From Gleimia hominis (GTDB lineage Bacteria; Actinomycetota; Actinomycetes; Actinomycetales; Actinomycetaceae), in contig NZ_CP126963.1 in NCBI RefSeq assembly GCF_002871945.2, positions 992,001 through 1,056,000 of the forward strand: a stretch of DNA of 64,000 bases, read 5' to 3'. The notes under the pieces are model-generated. The model saw only the letters and a program-made list of their open reading frames with translations. It ran no database searches and was not told the origin of the DNA. Shown piece after piece: positions 45,064-53,066 of the stretch (position 1 is the stretch's first letter; every line of letters begins with the position of its first letter). The translations under genes and the position numbers were made by a program.

Positions 45064-45975
45064 TTACCAGTGCACTCGCTGTGCGATCGCGTCTGCGAAG
45101 TTGCGTTTCGCATCTGCCGAGGAGTCGAGGTACAGCTGCGCGTCCACCAGCCCGACTTCCATTATGCGGAACGACCCTTCTCCGTCGGGCACCACGTCCA
45201 CTCGGTTGAATAGAAACTGGGTGTCGTGACCGATCTTGTCGCGCATAACTTCGTGCAGCACGTTGCGAATCTGTTCGCCCCAACGCCACTCTTCCGGCGT
45301 GGCTTCGCGCGCCCGGTTGCGGGTTTCATGCATGAGTTCGTCGGTCACGTGCGATGGGTGGAGCATCCCTTTTTTCTCGACCGCGTGCGAGACGAGCCCG
45401 TTGAAGAACACCAGGGAGATTTCCCCGTGTTCATCCACTGCGCTGAAGTAGCGCTGCAGCATCACGGAACGACCTGCAGACAGTAGTTCCATGGCGTGGA
45501 ACACGGCGTTTGACCGGTCTTCGTTCAAGATCGCGCTGTACCGACCGATGTCGCGCAAACCCGATGATACCGCGGGTTTCAAAACGAAGTCCTGCAGTGC
45601 TGGGAAACGCGAGTGGATCCGGTGTTTCGTGAGTTTTTGTTCGGGTTCCAACCACGTTGTTTCAATGATCGGTAGCCCCCGGTCCGCCAGTTCCCGCAGG
45701 TAGTGCTTATCTGAGTTCCACGTCAATACTTCGGGCCGGTTTAAAATGCGTGGCACACTGCGGGCCCAGCTCAGGAATTCGTCGCGGCGTTTCGCGTAGT
45801 CCGACACGGACCGCACTACCACTACCCCCGCTTTTTCCCAGTCCATATCCGGGTCGTCCCAGAACTTGATTTGCGGGTCCATGTTCCGTTCGGCAAGTAG
45901 GTCGAGGATACCGGCTTCGTCTGAATACAGGTTCGGCATATCCCGGCTGGTTACAAGTGTTACGCGACGTTTCAT
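45064..45975 (-). CDS. ATP-grasp family ligase, substrate unknown
   Basis: 303 residues. The fold is seen from the N-terminal preATP-grasp part (RRVTLVTSRDMPNLYSDEAG), the ATP-binding segment FVLKPAVSSGLRDIGRY, a VMLQRYFSAVDEHGEISLVFF strand pair and the C-terminal metal region FNRVDVVP...IMEVGLVDAQLYL. This is the glutathione-synthetase/RimK-like branch, which joins an acid to an amine; no closer name can be given. ATG at 45975; a GTG nine bases earlier is an alternative. It stands next to ddl, another ATP-grasp ligase, on the same strand, but sequence similarity between them is low. Confidence 0.75.
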   Translation of the reverse strand: MKRRVTLVTSRDMPNLYSDEAGILDLLAERNMDPQIKFWDDPDMDWEKAGVVVVRSVSDYAKRRDEFLSWARSVPRILNRPEVLTWNSDKHYLRELADRGLPIIETTWLEPEQKLTKHRIHSRFPALQDFVLKPAVSSGLRDIGRYSAILNEDRSNAVFHAMELLSAGRSVMLQRYFSAVDEHGEISLVFFNGLVSHAVEKKGMLHPSHVTDELMHETRNRAREATPEEWRWGEQIRNVLHEVMRDKIGHDTQFLFNRVDVVPDGEGSFRIMEVGLVDAQLYLDSSADAKRNFADAIAQRVHW

Positions 45976-46004
45976 AACTTCCACTATAGAGTACTTAGAT
46001 TCTG

Positions 46005-46064
46005 TTTTACCGCAGGCCCACGGGACGGGCCCACGCCCGTTTTTACCGCAGGCCCACGGGACGG
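46005..46064 (-). repeat. Duplicated 3' end of ddl including the stop codon
   Basis: A 24-base segment (plus-strand TTTTACCGCAGGCCCACGGG and four more bases) occurs at 46041-46064, as the end of ddl, and again at 46005-46028. The period is 36 bases, so the second copy continues in frame and ends with the same TAA (codons for RPVGLR-stop). Confidence 0.9.
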
Positions 46065-47152
46065 TTCAGTGCCTGTTCAATGAGCGTGGTGATCAGGTTC
46101 GGGTAAGCGATTCCGGTTGCCTGCCACATTTGCGGGTACATCGAGATAGGCGTGAAACCGGGCATCGTATTCACTTCGTTCAAGGTGATGCTGTCGGTTT
46201 GTTCGTCGTAGAAGAAGTCGACGCGCGCGAGGCCTTCGCAGCCCAGTGCGGTAAATGCTTCCACCGCGATTTGCTGGATCCGGGTCTGCACTTGTTCGGG
46301 TACTGCGGCTGGGCACGATAGTTCCGCTTGGTCTGCGGCCACGTACTTTGTGTTGTAGTCGTAGAACTCGCTGTCTTTTACCGCGATTTCTCCGCACACT
46401 GAGGCGCGGGGCCCCTCCTCGGTTTCCAGCACGCCGCATTCAATTTCGCGGCCCGCAATAGCTGCTTCTGCCACTATTCGCCGGTCGTATTCACGCGCGT
46501 GAGCGATGGCGTCTTCCAGTTCTTTCGGTTCCGTCACGTGGGTTATGCCCAGTGAAGAACCTGCGCGCGCGGGTTTAATGTAGAGGTCTGTGCCTACAGC
46601 GGAGACTTGGGCAAGTGCCCGCGAGCGGTCCGTGTGCCACAGTTCGTCGGTGATGAGTGTCCAGCGCCCCACGTTGATGCCGGCGGCGCGCAGCACTGTT
46701 TTCGCCAGGTGTTTATTCATCGCCACTGCGGAGGCCGCGACCCCGCACCCCACGTAGGGAACTGCGCACATTTCGAACAGCCCTTGGATCGTGCCGTCCT
46801 CGCCGTAGGGCCCGTGCAGCAGCGGGAAGATCACGTCCACGTCTTGTAGTTTGCCCAGGTTTCCGGGGCTTTGTTGGAAGATTGAGCGCGACCCTAACCA
46901 CAGGGACACGGTTTCGTCGTCGGCTTCCACGGCACCTTCGGGCCTGTGGTCCATGCTGAATGCTTCTACGTCCCCTGTTACGTGCACCCAACGTCCGTCT
47001 TTCGTGATCCCAATGGGGAGGATTTCGAACTTCGTTTGGTCGATCGCGTTCATTACGGATGCGGCGGTTGCGCAGGAAACTTCGTGTTCCCCACTGCGCC
47101 CACCGAAGATTAATGCTACGCGGGTTTTGTGTGCACGCTGGGTTTGAGTCAT
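46043..47152 (-). CDS. ddl: D-alanine--D-alanine ligase
   Basis: 369-residue ATP-grasp enzyme making the D-Ala-D-Ala end of the peptidoglycan stem. VALIFGGRSGEHEVSCATA at the N-terminus, LLHGPYGEDGTIQG, KPARAGSSLGITHV and the C-terminal LNEVNTMPGFTPISMYPQM are intact. The ligase specificity loop includes a Tyr-containing ...DYNTKY segment, fitting D-Ala rather than D-Lac (inference). The final codons are duplicated downstream. murA lies 2 kb away on the same strand. Confidence 0.96.
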   Translation of the reverse strand: MTQTQRAHKTRVALIFGGRSGEHEVSCATAASVMNAIDQTKFEILPIGITKDGRWVHVTGDVEAFSMDHRPEGAVEADDETVSLWLGSRSIFQQSPGNLGKLQDVDVIFPLLHGPYGEDGTIQGLFEMCAVPYVGCGVAASAVAMNKHLAKTVLRAAGINVGRWTLITDELWHTDRSRALAQVSAVGTDLYIKPARAGSSLGITHVTEPKELEDAIAHAREYDRRIVAEAAIAGREIECGVLETEEGPRASVCGEIAVKDSEFYDYNTKYVAADQAELSCPAAVPEQVQTRIQQIAVEAFTALGCEGLARVDFFYDEQTDSITLNEVNTMPGFTPISMYPQMWQATGIAYPNLITTLIEQALNRPVGLR

Positions 47153-47284
47153 GCCAAATACTTTACCGCTCCACTACAACCACTCTGTTCGTCCGCGCCG
47201 ATGGTTTTAAGTTTTAACGCTCGGCTGCGTCAAGATGGCGGTGGCCAGCGGGGTTTGGCACACTAGTTACTATTAGGAGGCGGC

Positions 47285-48109
47285 ATGGAAACAACAGGAA
47301 AAAGCAGGCACAACGTCGAGCGTCACCCCGCACCTGGGAGCGAGCAGCAACCCACACCTGTGAGCGAGCAGCACCCCACACCTGTGAGCGAGCGCAAACC
47401 GAGGCGAAAGAACCACCATCCCTTCACGACCTCGCGTTTAAAGCAGTTGGGGCGGGCATGTCTGACTATGGGAGCATGTGCGGCACTCACTGCCGCGTGT
47501 TCCAACACAACCTCAGACCAGCCCAGCAGCGCCCCTGCCAGCAGTTCGGCGTCGGCTTCCCCTCAGCATTCAAAGAGCGCTATTCCCACGCCAACTGCGT
47601 CACCCACCGCGGATTTGGACGAAGCAGACAGCGCCCCCACCCCCTCAGGCAAAAATGGTGAGCGCGATAGTCACCAGTGGACGCAAAACCCGATCGAACT
47701 CAAAGGATCCGAATCAGCGGGAGCGCTCGTACGGGATTTCCGCGTCGGTGAGCACGATGGGTACTACCGCGTGGTAGTCGAATTCGTAGGCGATAAACGA
47801 CCGCAGGTTAAAGCCCAGTGGGCAACGCAGAAAGTTGTCGAAATGGGACGGGGATTGCCGCTGCCAATCCCTCAAGAACATGTGCTGGACATACGCATGA
47901 TTGGAACGATCGCTCCGATAATGGCGGACCAGCAGAAGGTGGCGTACAACGGGCCGGCAGACAAGCGGTTAGACGCCCACACGATCGCGTGGTTCGACGG
48001 TAGTTACGAAGATCAAACCCACCTGGCGATCTCCACGGGCAAGCAAACCGGTGCATCCGCCGTGTTCTACGACTCCCCCACGCGTCTCGTGATTGACATT
48101 CAAAAATAA
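47285..48109 (+). CDS. AMIN-like domain lipoprotein
   Basis: 274 residues. AGGAGG precedes the ATG. The first 45 residues are polar, with an 8-residue repeat (PAPGSEQQ, PTPVSEQH, PTPVSERK), followed by a basic stretch, a short hydrophobic core and a lipobox LTAAC ending at Cys72. After a Ser/Ala/Pro/Thr-rich linker to about 140 comes a domain with YYRVVVEFVGD, DIRMIGTIAP and SPTRLVIDIQ, matching the AMIN-like fold of actinobacterial cell-wall proteins. It is probably exported and lipid-anchored. The long cytoplasmic N-terminal part before the signal core is unusual. Confidence 0.75.
   Translation: METTGKSRHNVERHPAPGSEQQPTPVSEQHPTPVSERKPRRKNHHPFTTSRLKQLGRACLTMGACAALTAACSNTTSDQPSSAPASSSASASPQHSKSAIPTPTASPTADLDEADSAPTPSGKNGERDSHQWTQNPIELKGSESAGALVRDFRVGEHDGYYRVVVEFVGDKRPQVKAQWATQKVVEMGRGLPLPIPQEHVLDIRMIGTIAPIMADQQKVAYNGPADKRLDAHTIAWFDGSYEDQTHLAISTGKQTGASAVFYDSPTRLVIDIQK
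47327..47398 (+). repeat. 24-bp tandem repeat in the lipoprotein gene
   Basis: Three units of eight codons at 47327-47350, 47351-47374 and 47375-47398. The second and third share CCCACACCTGTGAGCGAGC exactly. Confidence 0.85.
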
Positions 48110-48235
48110 CCACTGCCAGTAGGATCGGCTGAGCAGTCGGTGCCGACGAGTGCGGAAAAGAGGGGCACGGAAAACTTGCGGGCCACAAGAGGGAGAAAAT
48201 TACTCCTGCCCCGGTGCAAGCTGCGGGTGGCGTCG

Positions 48236-48985
48236 TTAGGAGATGGTGGTGTCTCCCGCGTCGTCGTCTGCGGTTAAGTACCGGCCCAGTTTCGGATTCC
48301 ACGGGTAGCGCGGAGGTTCTTCGTTCCGCAACGCAGCCACCATCTGCGTTATCACGCGTTGCATCCGGCGGGTAGCGGCATGCACGGCCGCGCGGTCTTC
48401 CTCATCTTGATTCAAATCGGACAGGTCGATCGCCGGCCCGGTATGCACCCACACGTCTTGCCGGCCCTTGAGGAACGGGATCGAATCGCGGAACCGGTGC
48501 ATAATCTTGTGCCCACCCCACTGCGCCAGTGGAATCACTGGCACATTCATGGCGAACGCCAGGCGGGCCGCTCCAGTTTTGAACGTCATTGGCCACATGT
48601 CTGGATCGCGTGTGAGCGTACCTTCTGGGAAAAACGCGATCGACTCACCGTGGGCAATCGCATTTTTCGCGTTCTTCAGCGCGTCCCCAGCCTCGGAGGA
48701 AGAACGGTGAACCGGCACCATTTTTGCGCGTTTAAGCACCGTTTTCAGCAGGGGAACGTGGAACAAACTATCTTTCGCCAGGGCGCGCACGGCGTGTCCC
48801 TCGTCGCCCAGATAGTACATGACCATGAATGGATCGAACTCGGTCACGTGGTTCATGATCAAAATGAACGGGCCTTCTTTCGGGAGGTTCTCTTGTCCCG
48901 TCCAATGCGTACGCATCATAGGTCGGATCAGTGGGCCCGTGATCCGCAAAACCGCCTTATACATGCCTTCAGGTTTTTTACTCAC
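48236..48985 (-). CDS. 1-acyl-glycerol-3-phosphate acyltransferase (PlsC-like)
   Basis: 249-residue membrane-associated acyltransferase. The NHxxxxD motif is MNHVTEFDPF; FPEGTLTRD is the second conserved block, and PVIPLAQWGG the fourth. It likely forms phosphatidate, the substrate of CdsA. The GTG start lacks a good Shine-Dalgarno; TATGAT seven bases upstream suggests a leaderless message. Confidence 0.9.
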   Translation of the reverse strand: MSKKPEGMYKAVLRITGPLIRPMMRTHWTGQENLPKEGPFILIMNHVTEFDPFMVMYYLGDEGHAVRALAKDSLFHVPLLKTVLKRAKMVPVHRSSSEAGDALKNAKNAIAHGESIAFFPEGTLTRDPDMWPMTFKTGAARLAFAMNVPVIPLAQWGGHKIMHRFRDSIPFLKGRQDVWVHTGPAIDLSDLNQDEEDRAAVHAATRRMQRVITQMVAALRNEEPPRYPWNPKLGRYLTADDDAGDTTIS

Positions 48986-48992
48986 GACCTAC

Positions 48993-48998
48993 ATCATA
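48993..48998 (-). promoter_or_regulatory. Candidate -10 for the acyltransferase gene
   Basis: TATGAT on the minus strand, seven bases before the GTG at 48985. The 36-bp repeat starts ten bases further upstream and no -35 match is seen. Confidence 0.4.
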
Positions 48999-49008
48999 AT
49001 CAAACCCA

Positions 49009-49095
49009 GTCGCCCCAGCGCATCCGACCCCACTCGTTCCTTTGGTCGCCCCAGCGCATCCGACCCCACTCGTTCCTTTGGTCGCCCCGCATCGC
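49009..49095. repeat. 36-bp tandem repeat between murA and the acyltransferase gene
   Basis: Two identical copies at 49009-49044 and 49045-49080 (beginning GTCGCCCCAGCGCATCCGAC) and a partial third to about 49095. It lies 3' of murA, after about 55 bases. Confidence 0.9.
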
Positions 49096-49150
49096 TTCCA
49101 AGTGCGTCAATGTTCACGAACCGATTCCAAAGCCGACGGGCGCGGTCTTT

Positions 49151-50479
49151 TTAGCGGGCTACCATTTCCACGTGGGCGTCCAGCTGCCCTAGCTTCTTGA
49201 GGAAGTGCTCGTAGCCGCGCGAGATGACGTCGATCCCCGCGACATTCGACTCACCTTCGGCCGCTAAAGCTGCGATGAGGTGTGAGAACCCGCCGCGCAG
49301 GTCCGGCACCGTGATATTGGCGCCATGCAGTGGCGTTGGCCCAGAAATAACCGCGGAGTGGCGGAAGTTCCGCTGCCCAAACCGGCACTTCAAGTTCCCT
49401 AAGCACTCGCGGTAAACCTGAATGTTCGCCCCCATGTCCCGCAGCGCCCGGGTGAAACCAAACCGGTTCTCGTACACAGTCTCATGCACAATCGACAGGC
49501 CTTTCGCCTGCGTTAGTGCCACAATCAGGGGCTGCTGCCAATCCGTCATGAACCCCGGGTGCACATTCGTTTCCAACACAATCGACTTCAGATCCCCACC
49601 GGGATGCCAAAACCGGACCCCCTCATCTTCCACCGAGAACCGTCCACCCACTTTGCGGAACGTATTCAAAAACGTGATCATGTCCGGCTGGTGCGCGCCC
49701 TCAATATAAATATCTCCACGCGTAGCCAGTGCAGCACACGCCCAAGATGCCGCTTCAATCCGATCCGGCAGCGCCGTGTGCGTAAACCCTTCGAGCTCGT
49801 CAACGCCCTCAATATTGATGGTCCGATCCGTATCCACAGAAATGATCGCCCCCATTTTCTGCAGCACGTTAATCAAATCCATGATCTCCGGTTCAATCGC
49901 AGCGCCCGTCAGCTCCGTAATGCCTTCCGCCATCACGGCAGTGAGCAAAGTCTGCTCGGTGGCCCCCACAGACGGGTACGGCAGGTGCACGCGGGTGCCC
50001 TTAAGCCTCTCCGGAGCGCTAATGCGGATCCCACTGGAAAGCTTCTCCACCACGGCCCCAAAAGAACGCAACGTATCCAAATGGAAATCAATGGGCCGGC
50101 CCCCAATATTGCACCCACCCAGGTCCGGGATGAACGCTTCCCCAATCCGGTGCAGCAGCGGTCCACAGAACAAAATCGGAATCCGAGACGAACCCGCGAG
50201 CGCATCCACTTCACTACTGTGCGCCGTTTCCACACTCGACGGATCGAGCTCCAACACGCCCCCCGCCTGGTCATAGTTCACGTGCACGCCATGCAAAGTG
50301 AGCAGCTCCGAGACCACATCGACATCGCGGATAAGCGGTACGTTACGCAGCGTCGACGGCGTATTCCCCAACAGGGATGCGACCATTGCTTTGGGAACGA
50401 AGTTTTTCGCTCCCCGCACGCGTATAGAGCCATTGAGCGGTTTCCCGCCGTTTACCCGCAAAACATTTCCAGAGGCCAT
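49151..50479 (-). CDS. murA: UDP-N-acetylglucosamine 1-carboxyvinyltransferase
   Basis: 442-residue first committed enzyme of peptidoglycan synthesis. VRGAKNFVPKAMVASLL at the start, then Cys123 in LGGCNIGGRPIDFHLD, which is the residue alkylated by fosfomycin in sensitive enzymes (mycobacteria carry Asp). LRDMGANIQVYRECLG and the final DLRGGFSHLIAALAAEG are typical. I chose the ATG at 50479 with AAAGGG upstream. Confidence 0.96.
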   Translation of the reverse strand: MASGNVLRVNGGKPLNGSIRVRGAKNFVPKAMVASLLGNTPSTLRNVPLIRDVDVVSELLTLHGVHVNYDQAGGVLELDPSSVETAHSSEVDALAGSSRIPILFCGPLLHRIGEAFIPDLGGCNIGGRPIDFHLDTLRSFGAVVEKLSSGIRISAPERLKGTRVHLPYPSVGATEQTLLTAVMAEGITELTGAAIEPEIMDLINVLQKMGAIISVDTDRTINIEGVDELEGFTHTALPDRIEAASWACAALATRGDIYIEGAHQPDMITFLNTFRKVGGRFSVEDEGVRFWHPGGDLKSIVLETNVHPGFMTDWQQPLIVALTQAKGLSIVHETVYENRFGFTRALRDMGANIQVYRECLGNLKCRFGQRNFRHSAVISGPTPLHGANITVPDLRGGFSHLIAALAAEGESNVAGIDVISRGYEHFLKKLGQLDAHVEMVAR

Positions 50480-50584
50480 TTCGCCCTTTCGCACTAACCA
50501 TCTCTAAGAGTGTGTACTCTACTCTACCGACTCGCCGGCTCCAAGGTCGTACGCGGCAGGTGAACGGAGACAACTCACTTAAAG

Positions 50585-50614
50585 TTGCCATCTCACGCCT
50601 TGAGATGCAATGAT
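50585..50614 (+). promoter_or_regulatory. Promoter of the NdgR-like gene
   Basis: -35 TTGCCA at 50585-50590 and -10 AATGAT at 50609-50614, 18 bases apart. The start point would fall within a base or so of the ATG at 50621, so the message is probably leaderless. Confidence 0.5.
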
Positions 50615-50620
50615 CGTGTT

Positions 50621-51367
50621 ATGGACGAGAAGACTAACACTTCCGGAGTGGGCGTCTTAGACAAGGCTGCGCTCGTGCTATCGGCACTCGAAGCCGGCCC
50701 TGCTACCTTGGCCCAGCTCGTATCCTCAACGGAACTCGCCCGCCCCACAGCCCACCGGCTGGCCGTGGCCCTCGAGTTCCATAGATTTGTGGCGCGCGAC
50801 ATGCAAGGCCGCTTCATACTGGGCCCGCGCCTGGCTGAACTGTCTTCCGCAGCCGGGGAAGATCGTTTACTCACATTCGCGAAACCAGTGCTGGTTGCGC
50901 TGCGTGATCACACGCACGAATCTTCTCAACTGTACCGCCGTCAAGGTGACCAGAGAGTGTGCGTAGCCGCCGCAGAACGGCAAATGGGGTTGCGCGACTC
51001 CATTCCAGTGGGCGCAACCCTTTCAATGAAAGCTGGTTCTGCCGCGCAAGTGCTTTTAGCGTGGGAAGAACCTGACCGCCTGCACCGCGGCCTGTACGGC
51101 GCCGCGTTCAACGCCACCATGCTGTCTGCGGTGCGCCGCCGCGGCTGGGCGCAGTCCATCGCAGAACGTGAAACCGGGGTCGCCTCCGTATCCGCCCCCG
51201 TTCGCGGGCCAAAAGGTAAAGTCTTAGCCTCCCTCTCAATCTCCGGGCCCGTCGAGCGCATGGGGCGGCAGCCAGGGCGCCAACACGGCCCGTCCGTAGT
51301 GGCGGCTGCGAACCGACTCTCTGACTTCTTACGGCGCGCCGAAGAACAAGACCACTCACAAGGCTAG
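50621..51367 (+). CDS. IclR-family regulator, NdgR/LtbR-like
   Basis: 248 residues. The N-terminal winged helix (VGVLDKAALVLSALEAGPAT, RPTAHRLAVALEFHRFVARD) and the effector domain (QLYRRQGDQRVCVAAAERQM, then ATLSMKAGSAAQVLLAWEEP, RRRGWAQSIAERETGVASVS) read closely like NdgR of Streptomyces and LtbR of Corynebacterium, which control leuCD and other amino-acid genes. leuC, its usual divergent neighbour, is missing here; murA takes that place. The regulon in this organism is therefore open. Confidence 0.92.
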   Translation: MDEKTNTSGVGVLDKAALVLSALEAGPATLAQLVSSTELARPTAHRLAVALEFHRFVARDMQGRFILGPRLAELSSAAGEDRLLTFAKPVLVALRDHTHESSQLYRRQGDQRVCVAAAERQMGLRDSIPVGATLSMKAGSAAQVLLAWEEPDRLHRGLYGAAFNATMLSAVRRRGWAQSIAERETGVASVSAPVRGPKGKVLASLSISGPVERMGRQPGRQHGPSVVAAANRLSDFLRRAEEQDHSQG

Positions 51368-51372
51368 GACGA

Positions 51373-52542
51373 TTGCGGATCGCACTAGTTTCCGACTGCT
51401 ACCCCCCGCGCATGGGAGGGATTGAGTCGCAAGTCAGTGGTTTAGCGCACGCCCTGCAGCGCATTGGGCACGACGTCACCGTCATCACCGCTACTGCCAG
51501 CCCCCACCCGGACACGGGCGGGCCCAAAGTCGTGCGGCTCGCACTGCGCCTGCCGGGACAAGTGCCCGTTAACCCATTCGCCGGCCCCACTCTGCGCCGC
51601 ATGCTGCCACTGTACGACGTAGTGCACATTCACATGGGGGTCGTCTCCCCGTTCGCCCGCATGGCCGTAAAAATCTGTGCCGAACTGAAACTTCCAACTG
51701 TGCTCACATGGCACTGTTTACTCACCGACTCGCGCACCTGGTACGGCTGGGTGCATCCCCTCGCGCAATGGGCGGCCACCCCGATGAGTTTAACCTCCGT
51801 GTCCCACGCCGCCGCGCAAGCAGTGCAGGCATGCAGCCGCTTCCCCCTCAACGTCAAAATACTTCCAAACCTAATCGATACCGACCCGTGGGAAAGCGCC
51901 CGCCAAAACCGCATCCAAGCGCGCGCACAACAAACCGGACGGAAACTACGCACGCTAGAAACAACCCCAGAATGCAGTCGCAACTACGCGGGGCCACAGC
52001 CACTGCGGCTCGTGACCGCAACGCGGCTGGCAGGGCGTAAACGAGTAGTGCCCTTTGGGAAAACGATTCTGCGGATGCAGCGCGCGGGAATCGCTGTGCG
52101 CTGGGACGTTTACGGAGTGGGGCCCGACGCCGCAGCCCTGAGTAAACTCGCGCGGCAAGGTGCGCCGATACGCCTGCATGGTCGCGCTAACGCCACCACC
52201 CTAGCGCACGCTTACGAACGTGCGGACGCCTTCGTCTCCCCAGTGGTGCACGAAGCGTTCGGCATTGCTGCACTCGAAGCGCGCGCCTGCGGCCTACCCG
52301 TGCTAGCTAGAAGTAATAACGGAATCGCCGACTTCATTACCTCCGGGGTAAACGGTGCCCTAGTCGATTCCGATGAGCAGTTAGAAGCAGCGATCGCCCG
52401 CCTGGTGCGGGCCCCTCGAACTTTAAATAAACTGCAAGAAGCCGCACTGAAACCCGTGGATTACACGTGGAAAACAGGAATGTGGCGGTACGTGCAGGCC
52501 TACGAAAACGCCCGCGTGGATGGTACCCCCAACCGGATTTGA
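51373..52542 (+). CDS. GT4-family glycosyltransferase
   Basis: 389-residue GT-B enzyme. N-terminal RIALVSDCYPPRMGGIESQV with the acceptor-side Gly-Gly, SVSHAAAQAVQA in the linker, and the C-terminal nucleotide-sugar motif with EAFGIAALEARACGLPVLA. Likely transfers a sugar to a lipid or cell-wall acceptor. TTG start five bases after the regulator stop, so co-transcribed with it. The last six codons overlap tRNA-Glu on the other strand. Confidence 0.9.
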   Translation: MRIALVSDCYPPRMGGIESQVSGLAHALQRIGHDVTVITATASPHPDTGGPKVVRLALRLPGQVPVNPFAGPTLRRMLPLYDVVHIHMGVVSPFARMAVKICAELKLPTVLTWHCLLTDSRTWYGWVHPLAQWAATPMSLTSVSHAAAQAVQACSRFPLNVKILPNLIDTDPWESARQNRIQARAQQTGRKLRTLETTPECSRNYAGPQPLRLVTATRLAGRKRVVPFGKTILRMQRAGIAVRWDVYGVGPDAAALSKLARQGAPIRLHGRANATTLAHAYERADAFVSPVVHEAFGIAALEARACGLPVLARSNNGIADFITSGVNGALVDSDEQLEAAIARLVRAPRTLNKLQEAALKPVDYTWKTGMWRYVQAYENARVDGTPNRI

Positions 52543-52596
52543 ACCGGTGTCGCCGCCGTGAGAGGGCGGTGTCCTAGGCCGCTAGACGATGGGGGC
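52524..52596 (-). tRNA. tRNA-Glu (CTC), copy 1
   Basis: 73 bases: acceptor GCCCCCA/TGGGGGT, anticodon stem CCGCC/GGCGG with loop CTCTCAC (anticodon CTC), T-arm CCGGTTCAAATCCGG. CCA not encoded. Its 3' portion overlaps the end of the GT4 gene on the plus strand by 19 bases. Identical to copy 2. Confidence 0.96.
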
Positions 52597-52725
52597 CAAA
52601 TCGGCGCCTACGCATTCTTCCACACCAAGAAGGTCTCAACCGAAATGGTTTTCGCGCCAAGAAAGGCTCTCGAACCAAACTGGTTTTCGAACCAAAAATG
52701 GGAACGGTTGAATGCTCAGACGCAG
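52597..52725. other. Spacer between the two tRNA-Glu genes
   Basis: 129 bases with repeated TGGTTTTCG and AACCAA elements, including a UUCG-type hairpin TGGTTTTCGAACCA (52681-52694). No gene and no T-rich terminator seen. Confidence 0.5.
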
Positions 52726-52798
52726 TACCCCCAACCGGATTTGAACCGGTGTCGCCGCCGTGAGAGGGCGGTGTCCTAGGCCGCTAGACGATGGGGGC
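52726..52798 (-). tRNA. tRNA-Glu (CTC), copy 2
   Basis: 73 bases, identical to copy 1. The identity extends a few bases beyond both ends (GTACCCCC at one end and GGGGGCCAAA at the other on the plus strand), which suggests recent duplication or gene conversion. It lies 1.5 kb from gltX, whose product charges it. Confidence 0.96.
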
Positions 52799-52821
52799 CA
52801 AACAACCACGCTACAGGTGGA

Positions 52822-52843
52822 ACCACTTGCAAAAACAAGTGGT
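52822..52843 (-). other. Hairpin directly after tRNA-Gln
   Basis: ACCACTTG and CAAGTGGT with a six-base loop, sharing one base with the encoded CCA end of tRNA-Gln. It may guide 3' processing or end transcription; no T-run follows on the minus strand. Confidence 0.5.
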
Positions 52844-52845
52844 GG

Positions 52846-52917
52846 CTGGGGTACCAGGACTCGAACCTAGACTAAATGAACCAGAATCACTCGTGCTGCC
52901 AATTACACCATACCCCA
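52846..52917 (-). tRNA. tRNA-Gln (CTG)
   Basis: 72 bases: acceptor TGGGGTA/TACCCCA, D-arm GTGTAATTGGCAGCAC, anticodon stem AGTGA/TCATT with loop TTCTGGT (anticodon CTG), T-arm TCTAGGTTCGAGTCCTGG-like. Discriminator G73 followed by an encoded CCA (52845-52843). Confidence 0.95.
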
Positions 52918-53066
52918 AGGCATGAGGCTCGCTGACGGTTGATTTTTCAATCATTCCGCCGGCGTCGCCGCTAAGAAACTTTACCTGAGTCCCCTTCGCG
53001 TTCACAAATCGGCGCGGGGTTAAACAGGTCACGCTCTGCTTTAGCGGCGTGAACCTCAGTTGTGTT
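52918..53066. other. Spacer between gltX and tRNA-Gln
   Basis: 149 bases with no gene. It presumably contains the tRNA promoter, but no clear hexamer pair was found. The arrangement gltX followed by tRNA-Gln and tRNA-Glu is common in actinobacteria. Confidence 0.4.

Noticed and set aside
47808..48302. 164-codon minus-strand frame opposite the lipoprotein end
   Set aside because: It overlaps both the lipoprotein and the acyltransferase gene and has no ribosome-binding site or family match.
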